DNA of 64,000 nt from NCBI RefSeq assembly GCF_900109605.1, contig NZ_FOAM01000016.1, forward strand, positions 1 through 64,000, in the 5' to 3' direction. The first letter of the stretch is position 1. Each line of letters begins with the position of its first letter. This stretch comes from Xaviernesmea oryzae. GTDB taxonomy: Bacteria; Pseudomonadota; Alphaproteobacteria; Rhizobiales; Rhizobiaceae. Shown piece by piece: positions 16,651 to 25,554 of this stretch. Below the pieces are notes generated by a model, which saw only the letters and a list, made by a program, of their open reading frames with translations, was not told the DNA's origin and made no database searches. The position numbers and the translations under genes were made by a program.

Positions 16651-17445
16651 ATGTCATTGTCCACCCGGATCGCCCCATACCTGCCATTTCTGCGTCGTTA
16701 TTCCCGTGCTCTGACGGGATCTCAGACGTCGGGAGATGCCTATGTCGCGGCGGTTCTGGAAGCGCTGATCGCCGATGTTTCGATCTTCCCCGAGGCCAGC
16801 AGCGATCGCGTCGCCCTGTTCCAGCTCTATACGAAGTTGTTTGGCAATTCCTCGATCCTGATTCCGGAGCCGGTTTCGCCCTTTGCTTGGGAGAAGCGGG
16901 CCTCCATCAATCTCGCTTCGGTTTCGCCGCTTGCCCGCCAGGCTTTCCTGCTGGTGGCTGTGGAAGGCTTCCACGCCAATGAAGCGGCGGAGGTGCTCGG
17001 CACCGGCGAAGGCCGTATGAGCGAGTTGCTCGAACAGGCGTCGGAAGAAATCTCGCGCCAGGTCGCCACCGATATCATGATCATTGAAGACGAACCGCTG
17101 ATCGCCATCGATATCGAACAGATGGTCGAAAGCCTCGGTCATCGCGTCACCGGCATCGCCCGCACCCGCGACGAGGCCATCGCCCTGTTCAAGGCCTCGC
17201 AGCCAAGCATGGTGCTGGCCGATATCCAGCTTGCCGATGGCAGTTCGGGCATCGATGCCGTCAATGAGATCCTGAAAGCCTCGGCCATCCCGGTGATCTT
17301 CATCACCGCCTTCCCCGAGCGTCTTCTGACCGGGGAGCGGCCGGAGCCGACCTTCCTCGTCACCAAGCCGTTCAACCCCGACATGGTCAAGGCCCTGATC
17401 AGCCAAGCCTTGTTCTTCAACGAGAACACCCGCGCTGCTGCCTGA
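16651..17445 (+). CDS. phyR: PhyR anti-anti-sigma response regulator
   Basis: The 264-residue protein has an N-terminal sigma-like domain (residues 1-135, with a region-4-like block LARQAFLLVAVEGFHANEAAEVL) and a C-terminal receiver domain (about 140-255). The receiver has the acidic pocket IIEDEPL, the phospho-acceptor D191 in VLADIQLADG, and conserved VIFITAFPE and VTKPF. When phosphorylated it sequesters NepR. It is divergent from nepR-ecfG with its own EcfG promoter, the classical arrangement. A strong hairpin follows the gene. Confidence 0.95.
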   Translation: MSLSTRIAPYLPFLRRYSRALTGSQTSGDAYVAAVLEALIADVSIFPEASSDRVALFQLYTKLFGNSSILIPEPVSPFAWEKRASINLASVSPLARQAFLLVAVEGFHANEAAEVLGTGEGRMSELLEQASEEISRQVATDIMIIEDEPLIAIDIEQMVESLGHRVTGIARTRDEAIALFKASQPSMVLADIQLADGSSGIDAVNEILKASAIPVIFITAFPERLLTGERPEPTFLVTKPFNPDMVKALISQALFFNENTRAAA

Positions 17446-17511
17446 GGCTGCGCATCCCCGCGCGACCAGCATAAGTTGGTGAAGCGAGACGAACAGATCC
17501 GACACTTTCGC

Positions 17512-17545
17512 GCGCCCGCCTATCCGCAAGGATGGCGGGCGCTTT
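17512..17545 (+). terminator. Terminator-like hairpin after phyR
   Basis: GCGCCCGCC (17512-17520), one bulged T, ATCC (17522-17525), GCAA loop, GGAT (17530-17533) and GGCGGGCGC (17534-17542) form a 13-bp stem ending in TTT. The U-tract is short. The rest of 17446-17834 holds only the kinase promoter. Confidence 0.65.
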
Positions 17546-17769
17546 CGCTTCGGGTTAGGCATGACAGATGGAAGCGACTGCGAGAAACCGCAACGCTATT
17601 GGTCGTCAAGGCATGCACCTCCCTTCATTCCCTGTATTTTCCTGAGCTATCGTCACAGGACGCTCCGATGTTCCGAGCGAAGTTCGGTTTTAACAATCTG
17701 AACGTGCGGATGAATTTCACACCGCGTCTGCCGTTGCAGAGTTCAGCGCAAGCTTACCATGCGATCTTT

Positions 17770-17795
17770 GGAACGGCTTAGGCGGTCGTTGCGTT
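17770..17795 (+). promoter_or_regulatory. EcfG-type promoter before the second HWE kinase
   Basis: GGAAC (17770-17774), 17 bases, CGTT (17792-17795), 39 bp upstream of the GTG start. The match is exact, so the kinase belongs to the sigma regulon. Confidence 0.8.
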
Positions 17796-17834
17796 GTTGG
17801 ACAGGTCGTTCGCTTTTCGAGTGAGGCACAGGGC

Positions 17835-18842
17835 GTGGACAGACAGGGCATTTCCGGCATCGGGCGCAGCGGACCGGACCCACGCACGCGCTTGCTCGAT
17901 CTCATCCTGCTGAAAACCGGTACGGGCTATGTGCTTCAAGATGCAGAGCTGAGCGTGCTTTCGATGGCCAATGTGCCGGCTGTAGCCCGGGACTTAGCCT
18001 CGTGCAGCGGCGTGGCAGATGGAGAGAGCGAGACCCGCAAACTGAGCTTGCTCAAGCGCCAGGTGCTGGAAACCCGTAAAGCCGCAACCACCGAAATCGA
18101 AATCGCTGCGCCGACCGGGCTGATGACGTTACGGTTCGATATCGAGCCCATAGACGGCGAGGAAGACGGAATTGTCTCCATCGTCAGCGACGTCTCGGAT
18201 GTGCGCCATCGGGAGCGGGTTTTGAAAACCCTGCTGCGCGAACTCAGCCATAGGTCGAAAAATCTCCTCGCCATCATCCAGGGCATCGCCACGCAGACGG
18301 CGCGCCAGGCGCGCTCGCTCGATATGTTCCTCGTCGCCTTTCGCGGCCGCATCCAGTCACTTGCCTCCTCGCAGGATCTGGTGACGGATTCGAGCTGGCG
18401 TGGCGCTTTCCTCTTCGCGCTCGCGGAAAAGCAGTTTGCCGCCTATTGGTCCGAACCCGGCATGCCGCTCACGCCGACCGGCATCGACGCACATCTCTCG
18501 CCCAATGCCGCGCTGCATATCGGCCTGGCCCTGCATGAGCTGATCGTCAATTCCGCCTCGCACGGCGCCATCGCCATGGGTGCCGCATCGCTGACGCTGG
18601 ACTGCTTCGAGACCATGATCGACGGCCGCAACGCACTTGAGCTGGTCTGGCTCGAACATCTTCCTCTGCCGGCGCCTGCCAGTGAAAGCAGCGAAGCCGG
18701 CTTTGCCCGCACGGTGCTGGAACGCGTGGTGCCCATCGCCATCGGCGGCAAGGCGCATTATCTCACCAGTCCCGAGCGGATCGAATATCACCTGTTCATC
18801 CCGCAGCATGAATATGAGATCATCACGCGGCTCGAGGAGTAA
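17835..18842 (+). CDS. Cytoplasmic HWE/HisKA_2 histidine kinase of the stress-response locus
   Basis: The 335-residue protein lacks transmembrane helices. A PAS-like region (about 25-125) precedes the phospho-acceptor block LLRELSHRSKNLLAIIQ (H139), and the N-box is LHELIVNSASHGAI. Its size and position beside phyR-nepR-ecfG resemble S. meliloti RsiC, a kinase that acts on RsiB/PhyR, but orthology is inferred. It starts with GTG, with GAGG 8 nt upstream. The exact EcfG promoter suggests that it sets the gain or shuts off the response. Confidence 0.82.
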   Translation: MDRQGISGIGRSGPDPRTRLLDLILLKTGTGYVLQDAELSVLSMANVPAVARDLASCSGVADGESETRKLSLLKRQVLETRKAATTEIEIAAPTGLMTLRFDIEPIDGEEDGIVSIVSDVSDVRHRERVLKTLLRELSHRSKNLLAIIQGIATQTARQARSLDMFLVAFRGRIQSLASSQDLVTDSSWRGAFLFALAEKQFAAYWSEPGMPLTPTGIDAHLSPNAALHIGLALHELIVNSASHGAIAMGAASLTLDCFETMIDGRNALELVWLEHLPLPAPASESSEAGFARTVLERVVPIAIGGKAHYLTSPERIEYHLFIPQHEYEIITRLEE

Positions 18843-19054
18843 GAACGGCATGTCGGCGGCATGCGCGTGATTGCAGCTGACGTCAGCTGCCTCGGTCGTT
18901 TACGCATATTCCCTCATAAGGCTTCTTCCTGCCTTGCGCCATCGTCGTGGCGGCGAGAAACGCGCGACATGCGTGGGTCCTAGAGGCAGGCCATGAGCCG
19001 CCGTTTCAAACAAAAATCAGATCGTTTGCTATGTCTGGGTTTGCTGGTGAGGCC

Positions 19055-19188
19055 ATACGAAAACAGCCAGTGCCGGGGGGAGGCACTGGCTGTTATCTTC
19101 AACTCACCGAGGGGGCATGTGAGTTGTATGCCGAAGATCATTTGGGGGCGGTTCGCATTGGGGGCGATACGAACCATGATCCGGACAG
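19055..19188 (-). ncRNA. Candidate EcfG-dependent small RNA with C-rich loops
   Basis: The predicted transcript begins about 7 nt after an exact EcfG -10 (19195) and ends at a U-run near 19058. In transcript order, hairpin 1 pairs GGTTCG (19175-19170) with CGAACC (19155-19150) around a loop containing GCCCCCAA. A linker carries a second GCCCCCAA. Hairpin 2 pairs AACTCAC (19125-19119, read on minus) with GTGAGTT (19107-19101) around a loop containing GCCCCCTC. Hairpin 3 is a perfect 13-bp stem (19094-19082 with 19074-19062), loop TCCCCCC, followed by TTTT with stem overlap, which fits a terminator. There are no ribosome site or coding frame on this strand. C-rich loops are known seed regions in Caulobacter GsrN and other sRNAs. 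Confidence 0.6.
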
Positions 19189-19194
19189 CCTATA

Positions 19195-19219
19195 AACGGC
19201 CGGACTTACCAAAGGTTCC
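19195..19219 (-). promoter_or_regulatory. EcfG-type promoter for the candidate sRNA
   Basis: On the minus strand GGAAC (19219-19215), 16 bases, CGTT (19198-19195), then TTATA. It is an exact consensus and lies 116 bp downstream of the FGGY kinase stop, so it is not needed for any protein gene. Confidence 0.75.
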
Positions 19220-19335
19220 GAGACGATTCGGAAAAAATTGCGCGCCCGCACATTTTTCTTCAAACTCACGAAAGCGAAAAATAAGACATTGATTTTATTT
19301 GGTAATATCGAAGGAGAGCCGACAAGCCAAATGCG

Positions 19336-20919
19336 TCAAAGCCGGTCCAGTTCGGCGCGATGGCGCTGCATCGCCAGAAATTTTCCGAAATCGCGGTCGT
19401 AGTCTGGCTTGAGCGCAAGATTGGGAAGACGCAACCGCTCGGGCGGCGCCATGGCAAGGCCGGCCGCGCCCAGATCGGCATGAAACCCGCCACCGACGGC
19501 GGCCACCATCGCCGTGCCGAGGAGAACGGCATCGGGTGTCTCGGGGATGATGAGCGGGCAGCCGGTGACGTCTCCGTAAAGCTCGGTGAGCAAGGGATTG
19601 CGCACATGGCCGCCCGTCAGATGCAGCGTGTCGACCTCGTAACCGCCATCGATCATGGCCTGGAGAACGTGGCGGATGCCAAGCGCGATAGCGACGCAGG
19701 CGCGCCAGTAAAGCCGGCAGAGCCCATCGAAGGAACTGTCGAGACTGAGCCCGCTGATCACGCCGAGCGCATGCGGATCGGCAAGCGGCGAGCGGTTGCC
19801 GTGGAAATCCGGCAGGATGTTCAGCCGGGCACCGAGGCTTGCGCCCTCCCTCGCGCGAAGCTCCTGAATGCGACGGATGACGCGGCCATGGGTCTCGGCA
19901 TCCGGCACACCGCCGACGGAATGGCTGCGCACGAGGTGATCGAGCAGCGCACCGCCCACCGATTGGCCACCTTCGATTAGCCAGCACCCGGGAAATCCGG
20001 CCTCGTAATAGGGGCCCCACATGCCAAAGAGCGGCTTCGGCGTCTGGGAAAAGGCGACCAGGCAGCTCGACGTGCCCGCGATCATCGCCAGCCGCCGTTC
20101 CAGCTTCGCCGGCTCGGCGGCATAGCGGCCCAGCACGCCGAGCGCGCCGGCATAGGCATCGATCAGGCCGGTCGCGACGGTACAGTGTGTGGTGAGCCCC
20201 AGATCCTCGGCCGCGGCCGCCGTCAGCGGACCTATAGGCGCGCCGACTGCCTGGACCTCCCGAGGAAGCCCGGCGCGGGCCATGAGATCGTCCAGGCCGA
20301 TCATCGCCAGAAAATCGGCCTGCCAGCCATTCTCGGTGTGGGACAGATAGTTCCACTTCGCCGTCAAGGCGCAACGCGACCGGCTGTTCGACCCCGTCGC
20401 GCGCCAGGAGAGAAAATCCACGAGATCGAAGATCAGGCCGGCTTTGGCCCATTGCGCCGGCAGGTGGCGCTTCAGCCACATAAGCTTGGGCATTTCCATC
20501 TCGGGCGACATCACCCGTCCGGAAAAGTCCAGCACGCGATGGCCAGTAGCCGTGCAGGCATCGGCTTCCGCCATGGCTCGGTGGTCCAGCCAGACGATCG
20601 TATCCCAACCCGGCGCGCCCTCGCGATTGACCGAAAGCGGCGCGCCCTCCCCGTCACGCACAACGAGGGAGCAGGTGGCGTCAAAGGCGAGCGCACCAAC
20701 GGCCTCCGGCGCCACGCCCGCCGTCTCGCGCGCCGCGCGAACAGCAAGCGTCACGGCCTTCCAGATGTCCTCAGATTGATGCTCGGCATGATCGGCATCC
20801 GGCCGGTTCATCAGGATCGGAGCTTCGGCGCGGGCGAGCAGGGATCCGCCGAGATCGAACAGGCCGGCACGGGCGCTGCCGGTGCCGACATCCACAGCCA
20901 TCACCAAACGATCATTCAT
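19336..20919 (-). CDS. FGGY-family carbohydrate kinase (ribulokinase-like)
   Basis: The protein (527 residues from this start) is a two-domain sugar kinase of the FGGY/ribulokinase-related group. The N-terminal phosphate loop reads VDVGTGSARAGLFD, the sugar pocket has WLDHRA and KLMWLKRHLP, and the C-terminal ATP domain has LHLTGGHVRNPLL. It ends the polyol operon and likely phosphorylates the ketose formed by the dehydrogenase; D-ribulose or a related ketose is the best guess. The frame opens at a GTG (20946); ATG 20919 begins MNDRLVMAVDVG, the usual N-terminus. Neither has a strong ribosome site. Confidence 0.82.
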   Translation of the reverse strand: MNDRLVMAVDVGTGSARAGLFDLGGSLLARAEAPILMNRPDADHAEHQSEDIWKAVTLAVRAARETAGVAPEAVGALAFDATCSLVVRDGEGAPLSVNREGAPGWDTIVWLDHRAMAEADACTATGHRVLDFSGRVMSPEMEMPKLMWLKRHLPAQWAKAGLIFDLVDFLSWRATGSNSRSRCALTAKWNYLSHTENGWQADFLAMIGLDDLMARAGLPREVQAVGAPIGPLTAAAAEDLGLTTHCTVATGLIDAYAGALGVLGRYAAEPAKLERRLAMIAGTSSCLVAFSQTPKPLFGMWGPYYEAGFPGCWLIEGGQSVGGALLDHLVRSHSVGGVPDAETHGRVIRRIQELRAREGASLGARLNILPDFHGNRSPLADPHALGVISGLSLDSSFDGLCRLYWRACVAIALGIRHVLQAMIDGGYEVDTLHLTGGHVRNPLLTELYGDVTGCPLIIPETPDAVLLGTAMVAAVGGGFHADLGAAGLAMAPPERLRLPNLALKPDYDRDFGKFLAMQRHRAELDRL

Positions 20920-21070
20920 GTGGCGCTCAGCCCGAAGCATCGGCACAGGATCGAAGTCGGGCGATTGGCCAGACGCTCGCAGCCATGCGCGTCGCGCTTC
21001 GACCCCATGCCATCCTTCCCCATCCTGCCCACTCTCCCCGCCCGCACATCGTCATGCGGCGGCCGGCCGC

Positions 21071-21784
21071 TTACGATGCGTGCGCGACCTTCTGCTCCCG
21101 GCGGACAAAGTGGACGAGTTCGCGCATATCGTCAAACATGCCATCGGGCTCCAGCGTGCGCAGGGCCTCGATATGGCGGTCATGGCGAGCATGGGAGGCG
21201 CCGGTGAAGGCGAAGACACGCATGCCGGCGCGCTTGGCGGCCTCCACACCGGCCGGACTGTCCTCGACCACCATGCAGGCCTCAGGCCTGACACCCATGG
21301 CCCTGGCGGCATGCAGGAAGAGATCGGGCGCAGGCTTACCATTCTCGACCATGGTCGCCGAGAAAATATGCGGCTCGAACTTGCCGAGGAGCTCCGTCAC
21401 CTCAAGCGAATGACGAATGCGCTCCATCTGGCTGGAAGAGGCAACACAGGTGGCAATACCAAGCTCCTTCAGCTTGTCCACCGCAACCGCGACGCCGGCG
21501 ACCGCCTGCAGCTCGTCCTGAAACCGCTGATAGAGATCCTTGCGCATCGTCTCCAGCATGGCGTCGTCGACCTCGAGGCCGTATTCGGCCTTGATGATTT
21601 CGGTCGTGGTCTTCAGGCTGCGGCCGAGAAAGCGTTCCATTGCCTCATCCGCGGCAATATCGAGCCCGCCGGCGCGCAAAACGCGCACCAGCACATCGAC
21701 AGAGAGCGGCTCGCTATCGACGAGCACGCCGTCGCAGTCGAAAATCACCAATTCTGGTTCGGGCAGCATCTCGGCTGGGCTCAT
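21071..21784 (-). CDS. HAD-superfamily sugar phosphatase or phosphomutase-like protein
   Basis: The 237-residue protein has the HAD motif I DCDGVLVDSE, motif II in CVASSSQMER, motif III lysine in ENGKPAPDLFL and motif IV VVEDSPAGVEAA. The cap is helical (subfamily IA), as in beta-phosphoglucomutases and sugar-phosphate phosphatases. It lies between the polyol dehydrogenase and the FGGY kinase on the same strand, so a sugar-phosphate substrate is likely; the exact one cannot be told. Confidence 0.85.
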   Translation of the reverse strand: MSPAEMLPEPELVIFDCDGVLVDSEPLSVDVLVRVLRAGGLDIAADEAMERFLGRSLKTTTEIIKAEYGLEVDDAMLETMRKDLYQRFQDELQAVAGVAVAVDKLKELGIATCVASSSQMERIRHSLEVTELLGKFEPHIFSATMVENGKPAPDLFLHAARAMGVRPEACMVVEDSPAGVEAAKRAGMRVFAFTGASHARHDRHIEALRTLEPDGMFDDMRELVHFVRREQKVAHAS

Positions 21785-21865
21785 GATCTTGCCTCCGCGG
21801 TTTCTTTGCGGGCGGATAAGCTGCCCGGGTGAAAAGATCGACGCGTGGCAAGGCAGGTCATGGCA

Positions 21866-23356
21866 TCAGTCTCCGAGTTTGCCGGCGAGATAGGCCTCAA
21901 GCGTGGCGCGGGTGCCCGTCTCGGTCAGCGCGGTCAGCGCTTGCGTAAAGCGTTTGCGGAAGATCTCCGACTGCGCGACCTGGCCGAAGATATCGTCCAA
22001 GGCCAAAAATTCCAGAGGATTCTCCTTGGCCTTCAGAGCCGCCGCCTTCAGCCGCTCGGCATTGGCATCGTTGAAGGTGATGGCGCGGCCGGAGTCGGAG
22101 GTGCCCTGGAAGTAGCGGCACCAGAGCGCCGAGACCAGCGCCAGGCCCTGCACATCCTCGTTGCGCGACAGGCGGTCGGCGGTCGACGGCAGGATGAATT
22201 TCGGCTGGCGGTTGGAGCCGTCCTGGGCGAGACGGGCGATGGTATCGCCGATCTTCGGATTGGCGAAGCGCCGCTCGATCAGGGCGATATAGTCGTCCAG
22301 CACCACGCCGGGAACGGCTGGCACGCAGGTGACGATTTCGGTGCGCTCCAGCTTGGCGAGGAAGGCGCGGATCGTCTCGTCCTCCATCGCCTCGTGAACA
22401 AAGTGGATGTCGAGCAGTTCGCCCGGATAGGCGATGGCCGCATGGCCACCATTGAGGATGCGGATCTTCATATGTTCGAAGGGCGCGACATCCTCGACGA
22501 ACTGCACGCCGACCTCTTCGAGCGCCGGACGTCCGGCGGGGAAGTGATCCTCCAGGACCCATTGCTTGAATTCTTCGCAAAAGACCGGCCACTGGTCTGC
22601 AATCGCATAATCCTTGGCCGCGATCTCGATCTCTCGCGCGCCGGTGGCCGGCGTGATGCGGTCGACCATGCCATTGGGGAAGGCGACAGTCGCCTCGATC
22701 CAATCGGCAAATTCCGGATCGGACAAGCGCGCCAGACCGGTGACCGCATTCTGCGTCACATGGCCATTGCCGGGAATATTGTCGCAGGACATGACCGTGA
22801 AGGGGATCGTGCCAGCTGCGCGACGCGCCTTCAGCCCGGCAAGGATCAGACCAAAAACGGTCTTGGCGTCGTCAGGCGTCGCGGCGTCGGCGGCGATTGC
22901 CGGATGGCTGGGGTCGAACAGGCCGGTGGCCGGGTTGATGAAGTAGCCACCTTCCGTGATCGTCATCGACACGATGCGGATCGTCGGATCGGCCAGCTTT
23001 TCGACCAAGGCCTTGCGGTCCATCGGGTCGAGAACATCGATCATGGCGCCGGTCACGCGGGCAGCCGACCGGCCGACATCCTGCTCCACCACGGTGGTCA
23101 AGTAATCCTGCGTTTTCAGCTTGTCGCGCATGGCCGCGTCATAAGACGTCACCCCTGCTCCGATGATCGCCCAGTCATGATCGCGGCCCAGGTTGAAGAG
23201 ATCGTCGAGATAGACGGCCTGGTGGGCGCGATGGAAATTGCCGACGCCGAAATGGACGATGCCGGGGGTCAACTGGCTGCGCTCATAGGCGGGCACGGTC
23301 GCCGTTGCGGAAATGGCGCCGAGCGTGGCGAGCGAGAGAGGGGTGGTTTCGGTCAT
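21866..23356 (-). CDS. mtlK: Mannitol/polyol 2-dehydrogenase
   Basis: The 496-residue enzyme is a long-chain zinc-independent polyol dehydrogenase that oxidises mannitol (or arabitol, sorbitol) to a ketose with NAD+. The N-terminal nucleotide site includes IVHFGVGNFHRAHQAVYLDDL. The catalytic Lys/Asn/His block is KIRILNGGHAAIAYPGEL. Length is standard (about 490). It follows the SmoEFGK-type importer, as in the S. meliloti smo-mtlK locus. The separate short-chain sorbitol dehydrogenase smoS, which I recall in that operon, is not present here. Confidence 0.9.
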   Translation of the reverse strand: MTETTPLSLATLGAISATATVPAYERSQLTPGIVHFGVGNFHRAHQAVYLDDLFNLGRDHDWAIIGAGVTSYDAAMRDKLKTQDYLTTVVEQDVGRSAARVTGAMIDVLDPMDRKALVEKLADPTIRIVSMTITEGGYFINPATGLFDPSHPAIAADAATPDDAKTVFGLILAGLKARRAAGTIPFTVMSCDNIPGNGHVTQNAVTGLARLSDPEFADWIEATVAFPNGMVDRITPATGAREIEIAAKDYAIADQWPVFCEEFKQWVLEDHFPAGRPALEEVGVQFVEDVAPFEHMKIRILNGGHAAIAYPGELLDIHFVHEAMEDETIRAFLAKLERTEIVTCVPAVPGVVLDDYIALIERRFANPKIGDTIARLAQDGSNRQPKFILPSTADRLSRNEDVQGLALVSALWCRYFQGTSDSGRAITFNDANAERLKAAALKAKENPLEFLALDDIFGQVAQSEIFRKRFTQALTALTETGTRATLEAYLAGKLGD

Positions 23357-23519
23357 CGCGGATCTCTTTCATGGCGCCGCTCATTCGGCGCGGGGATCGA
23401 GGTTTTCAGGGCCGGCATCGTCGCCGGCGGAATGGTGTCCTGTGCGGCCGGGCAGAGCGCCGGCCGGCAGCGTCACGAAAAGGTTGCATTTGCAGTGGCT
23501 CAGGCCGCATCCCCTTGAG

Positions 23520-23660
23520 GATACCGCAGAGGCCCCTCACCCTGCCCTCTCCGCGTTGGGGAGAGGAGACTTGTGCCACACGCAGCGCACCCAGTTTGGG
23601 TGAAGCGGCATTGTCTTGATATCTTCTCCCCCAGCGGGGAGAAGATATCGGTAGGCATGC
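23520..23660. repeat. Rhizobial-type intergenic palindromes
   Basis: Two hairpins lie between the ABC ATPase and mtlK genes. CCTCTCC (23546-23552) pairs with GGAGAGG (23560-23566). GATATCTTCTCCCC (23618-23631) pairs perfectly with GGGGAGAAGATATC (23636-23649) around CAGC. The core CTTCTCCCC/GGGGAGAAG recurs near 38.5 and 38.65 kb. Such palindromes are common extragenic repeats in Rhizobiaceae and may process or stabilise the polyol mRNA. The flanks 23357-23519 and 23661-23699 hold no gene. Confidence 0.8.
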
Positions 23661-23699
23661 AGGGGTCGGCGCCGCAGCTCTGCAGCGCGGCCCGGAGCC

Positions 23700-24701
23700 T
23701 CAGCGAACGGCCAGACCGCTCTTGTCGAAGCGATGCAGCCGGCTCTCCTCGGGGGTGAGATAGACGGTGTCGCCATGGCGCAGCGCCGTTTCGCCTGGCG
23801 CGCGCACCGTCATGGCGCCAATGTCCTTGACGTCGACATGCAGGAACGTGTCCGAACCCAGATGCTCGGCAACGCCGACTGTGCCGGTCCACACGCCCTC
23901 GGCGGTGGAGAGTTTCAGATGCTCAGGACGGATGCCGACCGTATGCGCGCCGTAGCGCTCGGCGGCCGCACCCGTGGCCAGGTTCATGCGGGGCGAGCCG
24001 ATGAAGCCGGCAACGAAGAGATTGGCTGGCCGGTTGTAGAGGTCCATGGGCGAACCGACCTGCTCGATATTGCCGGCCTGCAGCACGACGATCTTGTCGG
24101 CCATGGTCATAGCCTCGACCTGGTCATGCGTGACATAGATCATGGTGGTGCCGAGCTTCTGGTGCAGCTCGGAAATTTCCAGGCGCATGGTTCCGCGCAG
24201 GGCCGCGTCGAGGTTCGACAGCGGCTCGTCGAAAAGGAAGGCCGAGGGCGCGCGCACGATGGCCCGCCCGATTGCCACACGCTGGCGCTGGCCGCCGGAA
24301 AGCTGACCCGGCCGGCGTTCCAGATAGTTGGTGAGGTTGAGGATGCGGGCGGCATCACGCACCTTTGCGTCGATGACCGCCTTGTCCGTCCCCGCCATCT
24401 TCAGGGGAAAGGCGATGTTGTTATAGACGCTCATATGCGGATAGAGCGCATAGGACTGGAAGACCATTGCCAGCCCGCGCTTTGCAGGGGCCTCGCCCGT
24501 TACATCGCGCCCGTCGATGGAGATCTTGCCGGAAGAGGTGTCCTCCAGACCGGCGATGAGGCGCAGAAGCGTGGACTTGCCGCAGCCAGACGGCCCGACG
24601 AAGACGACGAATTCGCCGTTCTCGATCTCAAGGTCGATGCCGGGGATGACGGTGGTGGCACCGAAGGTCTTGTTCACCTTCGAAAGCGTTATCCTACCCA
24701 T
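23700..24701 (-). CDS. smoK: Polyol ABC transporter ATP-binding protein (SmoK/UgpC type)
   Basis: The 333-residue ATPase has Walker [14 protein letters not shown], signature [17 protein letters not shown], Walker [16 protein letters not shown], the switch in [11 protein letters not shown], and a C-terminal OB/TOBE region (from about 240) including [10 protein letters not shown]. It energises the SmoFG permease for sorbitol, mannitol or similar polyols. It is 16 bp from the upstream permease gene, so it is cotranscribed. The gene symbol rests on operon resemblance. Confidence 0.87.
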   Translation of the reverse strand: MGRITLSKVNKTFGATTVIPGIDLEIENGEFVVFVGPSGCGKSTLLRLIAGLEDTSSGKISIDGRDVTGEAPAKRGLAMVFQSYALYPHMSVYNNIAFPLKMAGTDKAVIDAKVRDAARILNLTNYLERRPGQLSGGQRQRVAIGRAIVRAPSAFLFDEPLSNLDAALRGTMRLEISELHQKLGTTMIYVTHDQVEAMTMADKIVVLQAGNIEQVGSPMDLYNRPANLFVAGFIGSPRMNLATGAAAERYGAHTVGIRPEHLKLSTAEGVWTGTVGVAEHLGSDTFLHVDVKDIGAMTVRAPGETALRHGDTVYLTPEESRLHRFDKSGLAVR

Positions 24702-24717
24702 AATCGTGTTCTTTCTC

Positions 24718-25542
24718 TTACTTGACGGCGCCGAAGGTGAGCCCGCGCACCAATTGCTTCTGCGAGAACCAGCCCATGATCAGGATGGGCGCGATGGCCA
24801 GTGTGGAAGCCGCCGAAAGCTTTGCCCAGAACAGGCCTTGCGGACTGGAGAAGGAGGCGATGAAGGCGGTGAGCGGCGCGGAATTGGTGGTGGTCAGCCG
24901 GATGGTCCAGAAGGACTCGTTCCAGGCCAGGATGATGTTGAGGAGCATGGTGGAGGCAATGCCGGGGATGGCCATGGGCGTCAGCACATAGGCGATTTCG
25001 CCCCAGAGCGTTGCGCCGTCCATCCGCGCGGCCTCCAGGATCTCGCCCGGAATTTCACGGAAGTAGGTGTAGAGCATCCACACCACGATCGGCAGGTTGA
25101 TCATGGTCAGCATGAAGGTCAGGCCGGTGCGGGTGTCGAGCAGGCCCCAATCACGGAAGAGCAGGTAGATCGGCACGAGCACGGCGACGGCCGGCATCAT
25201 CTTGGTGGAGAGCATCCACATCAAAATGTCCTTGGTGCGCGGCGTCGGCGAGAAGGCCATGGCCCAGGCCGCCGGCACCGCAATCACCAGTGCCACAAAG
25301 GTGGACAGAAGCGACAGCACCACCGAATTGGTGAAGGGCCGCCAATAGTCGCGCTGGGTCTGCACCTCGACGTAGTTCTCGAAGGTAAACGACGGGATCA
25401 GGCTGAAGCCCGAGATCGCCTCCCCTTCCGTCTTCACCGAGGTGATGACGGTATAAAGAATGGGGAAGAACAGAAGGAGCGCCACGCTCCAGGCAAGGAT
25501 CGTGAAGACGACCTTGCGGCGGGTGGAAACGGCACGGGCCAT
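24718..25542 (-). CDS. smoG: Polyol ABC transporter permease (SmoG type)
   Basis: The 274-residue protein has six helices and belongs to the carbohydrate CUT1 permease family (MalG-like). The EAA loop for contact with the ATPase is [23 protein letters not shown]. The start has AAGGAG at 7 nt. It lies 12 bp after the partner permease gene. Confidence 0.87.
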   Translation of the reverse strand: MARAVSTRRKVVFTILAWSVALLLFFPILYTVITSVKTEGEAISGFSLIPSFTFENYVEVQTQRDYWRPFTNSVVLSLLSTFVALVIAVPAAWAMAFSPTPRTKDILMWMLSTKMMPAVAVLVPIYLLFRDWGLLDTRTGLTFMLTMINLPIVVWMLYTYFREIPGEILEAARMDGATLWGEIAYVLTPMAIPGIASTMLLNIILAWNESFWTIRLTTTNSAPLTAFIASFSSPQGLFWAKLSAASTLAIAPILIMGWFSQKQLVRGLTFGAVK

Positions 25543-25554
25543 GAGGTCTCTCCT

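Noticed and set aside
17476-17781. 101-codon plus-strand frame between phyR and the kinase
   Set aside because: It covers the phyR terminator hairpin and ends inside the EcfG promoter; no family resemblance.
19062-19175. The same three hairpins read as a plus-strand RNA with GGGGG loops
   Set aside because: No EcfG or other clear promoter lies on the plus side, and the first plus-strand hairpin is not followed by a U-run at the far end, whereas the minus strand has both promoter and terminator.
18947-19292. Two short plus-strand frames over the sRNA region
   Set aside because: They run through the perfect hairpins and the minus-strand promoter and lack ribosome sites; structure explains the conservation better.
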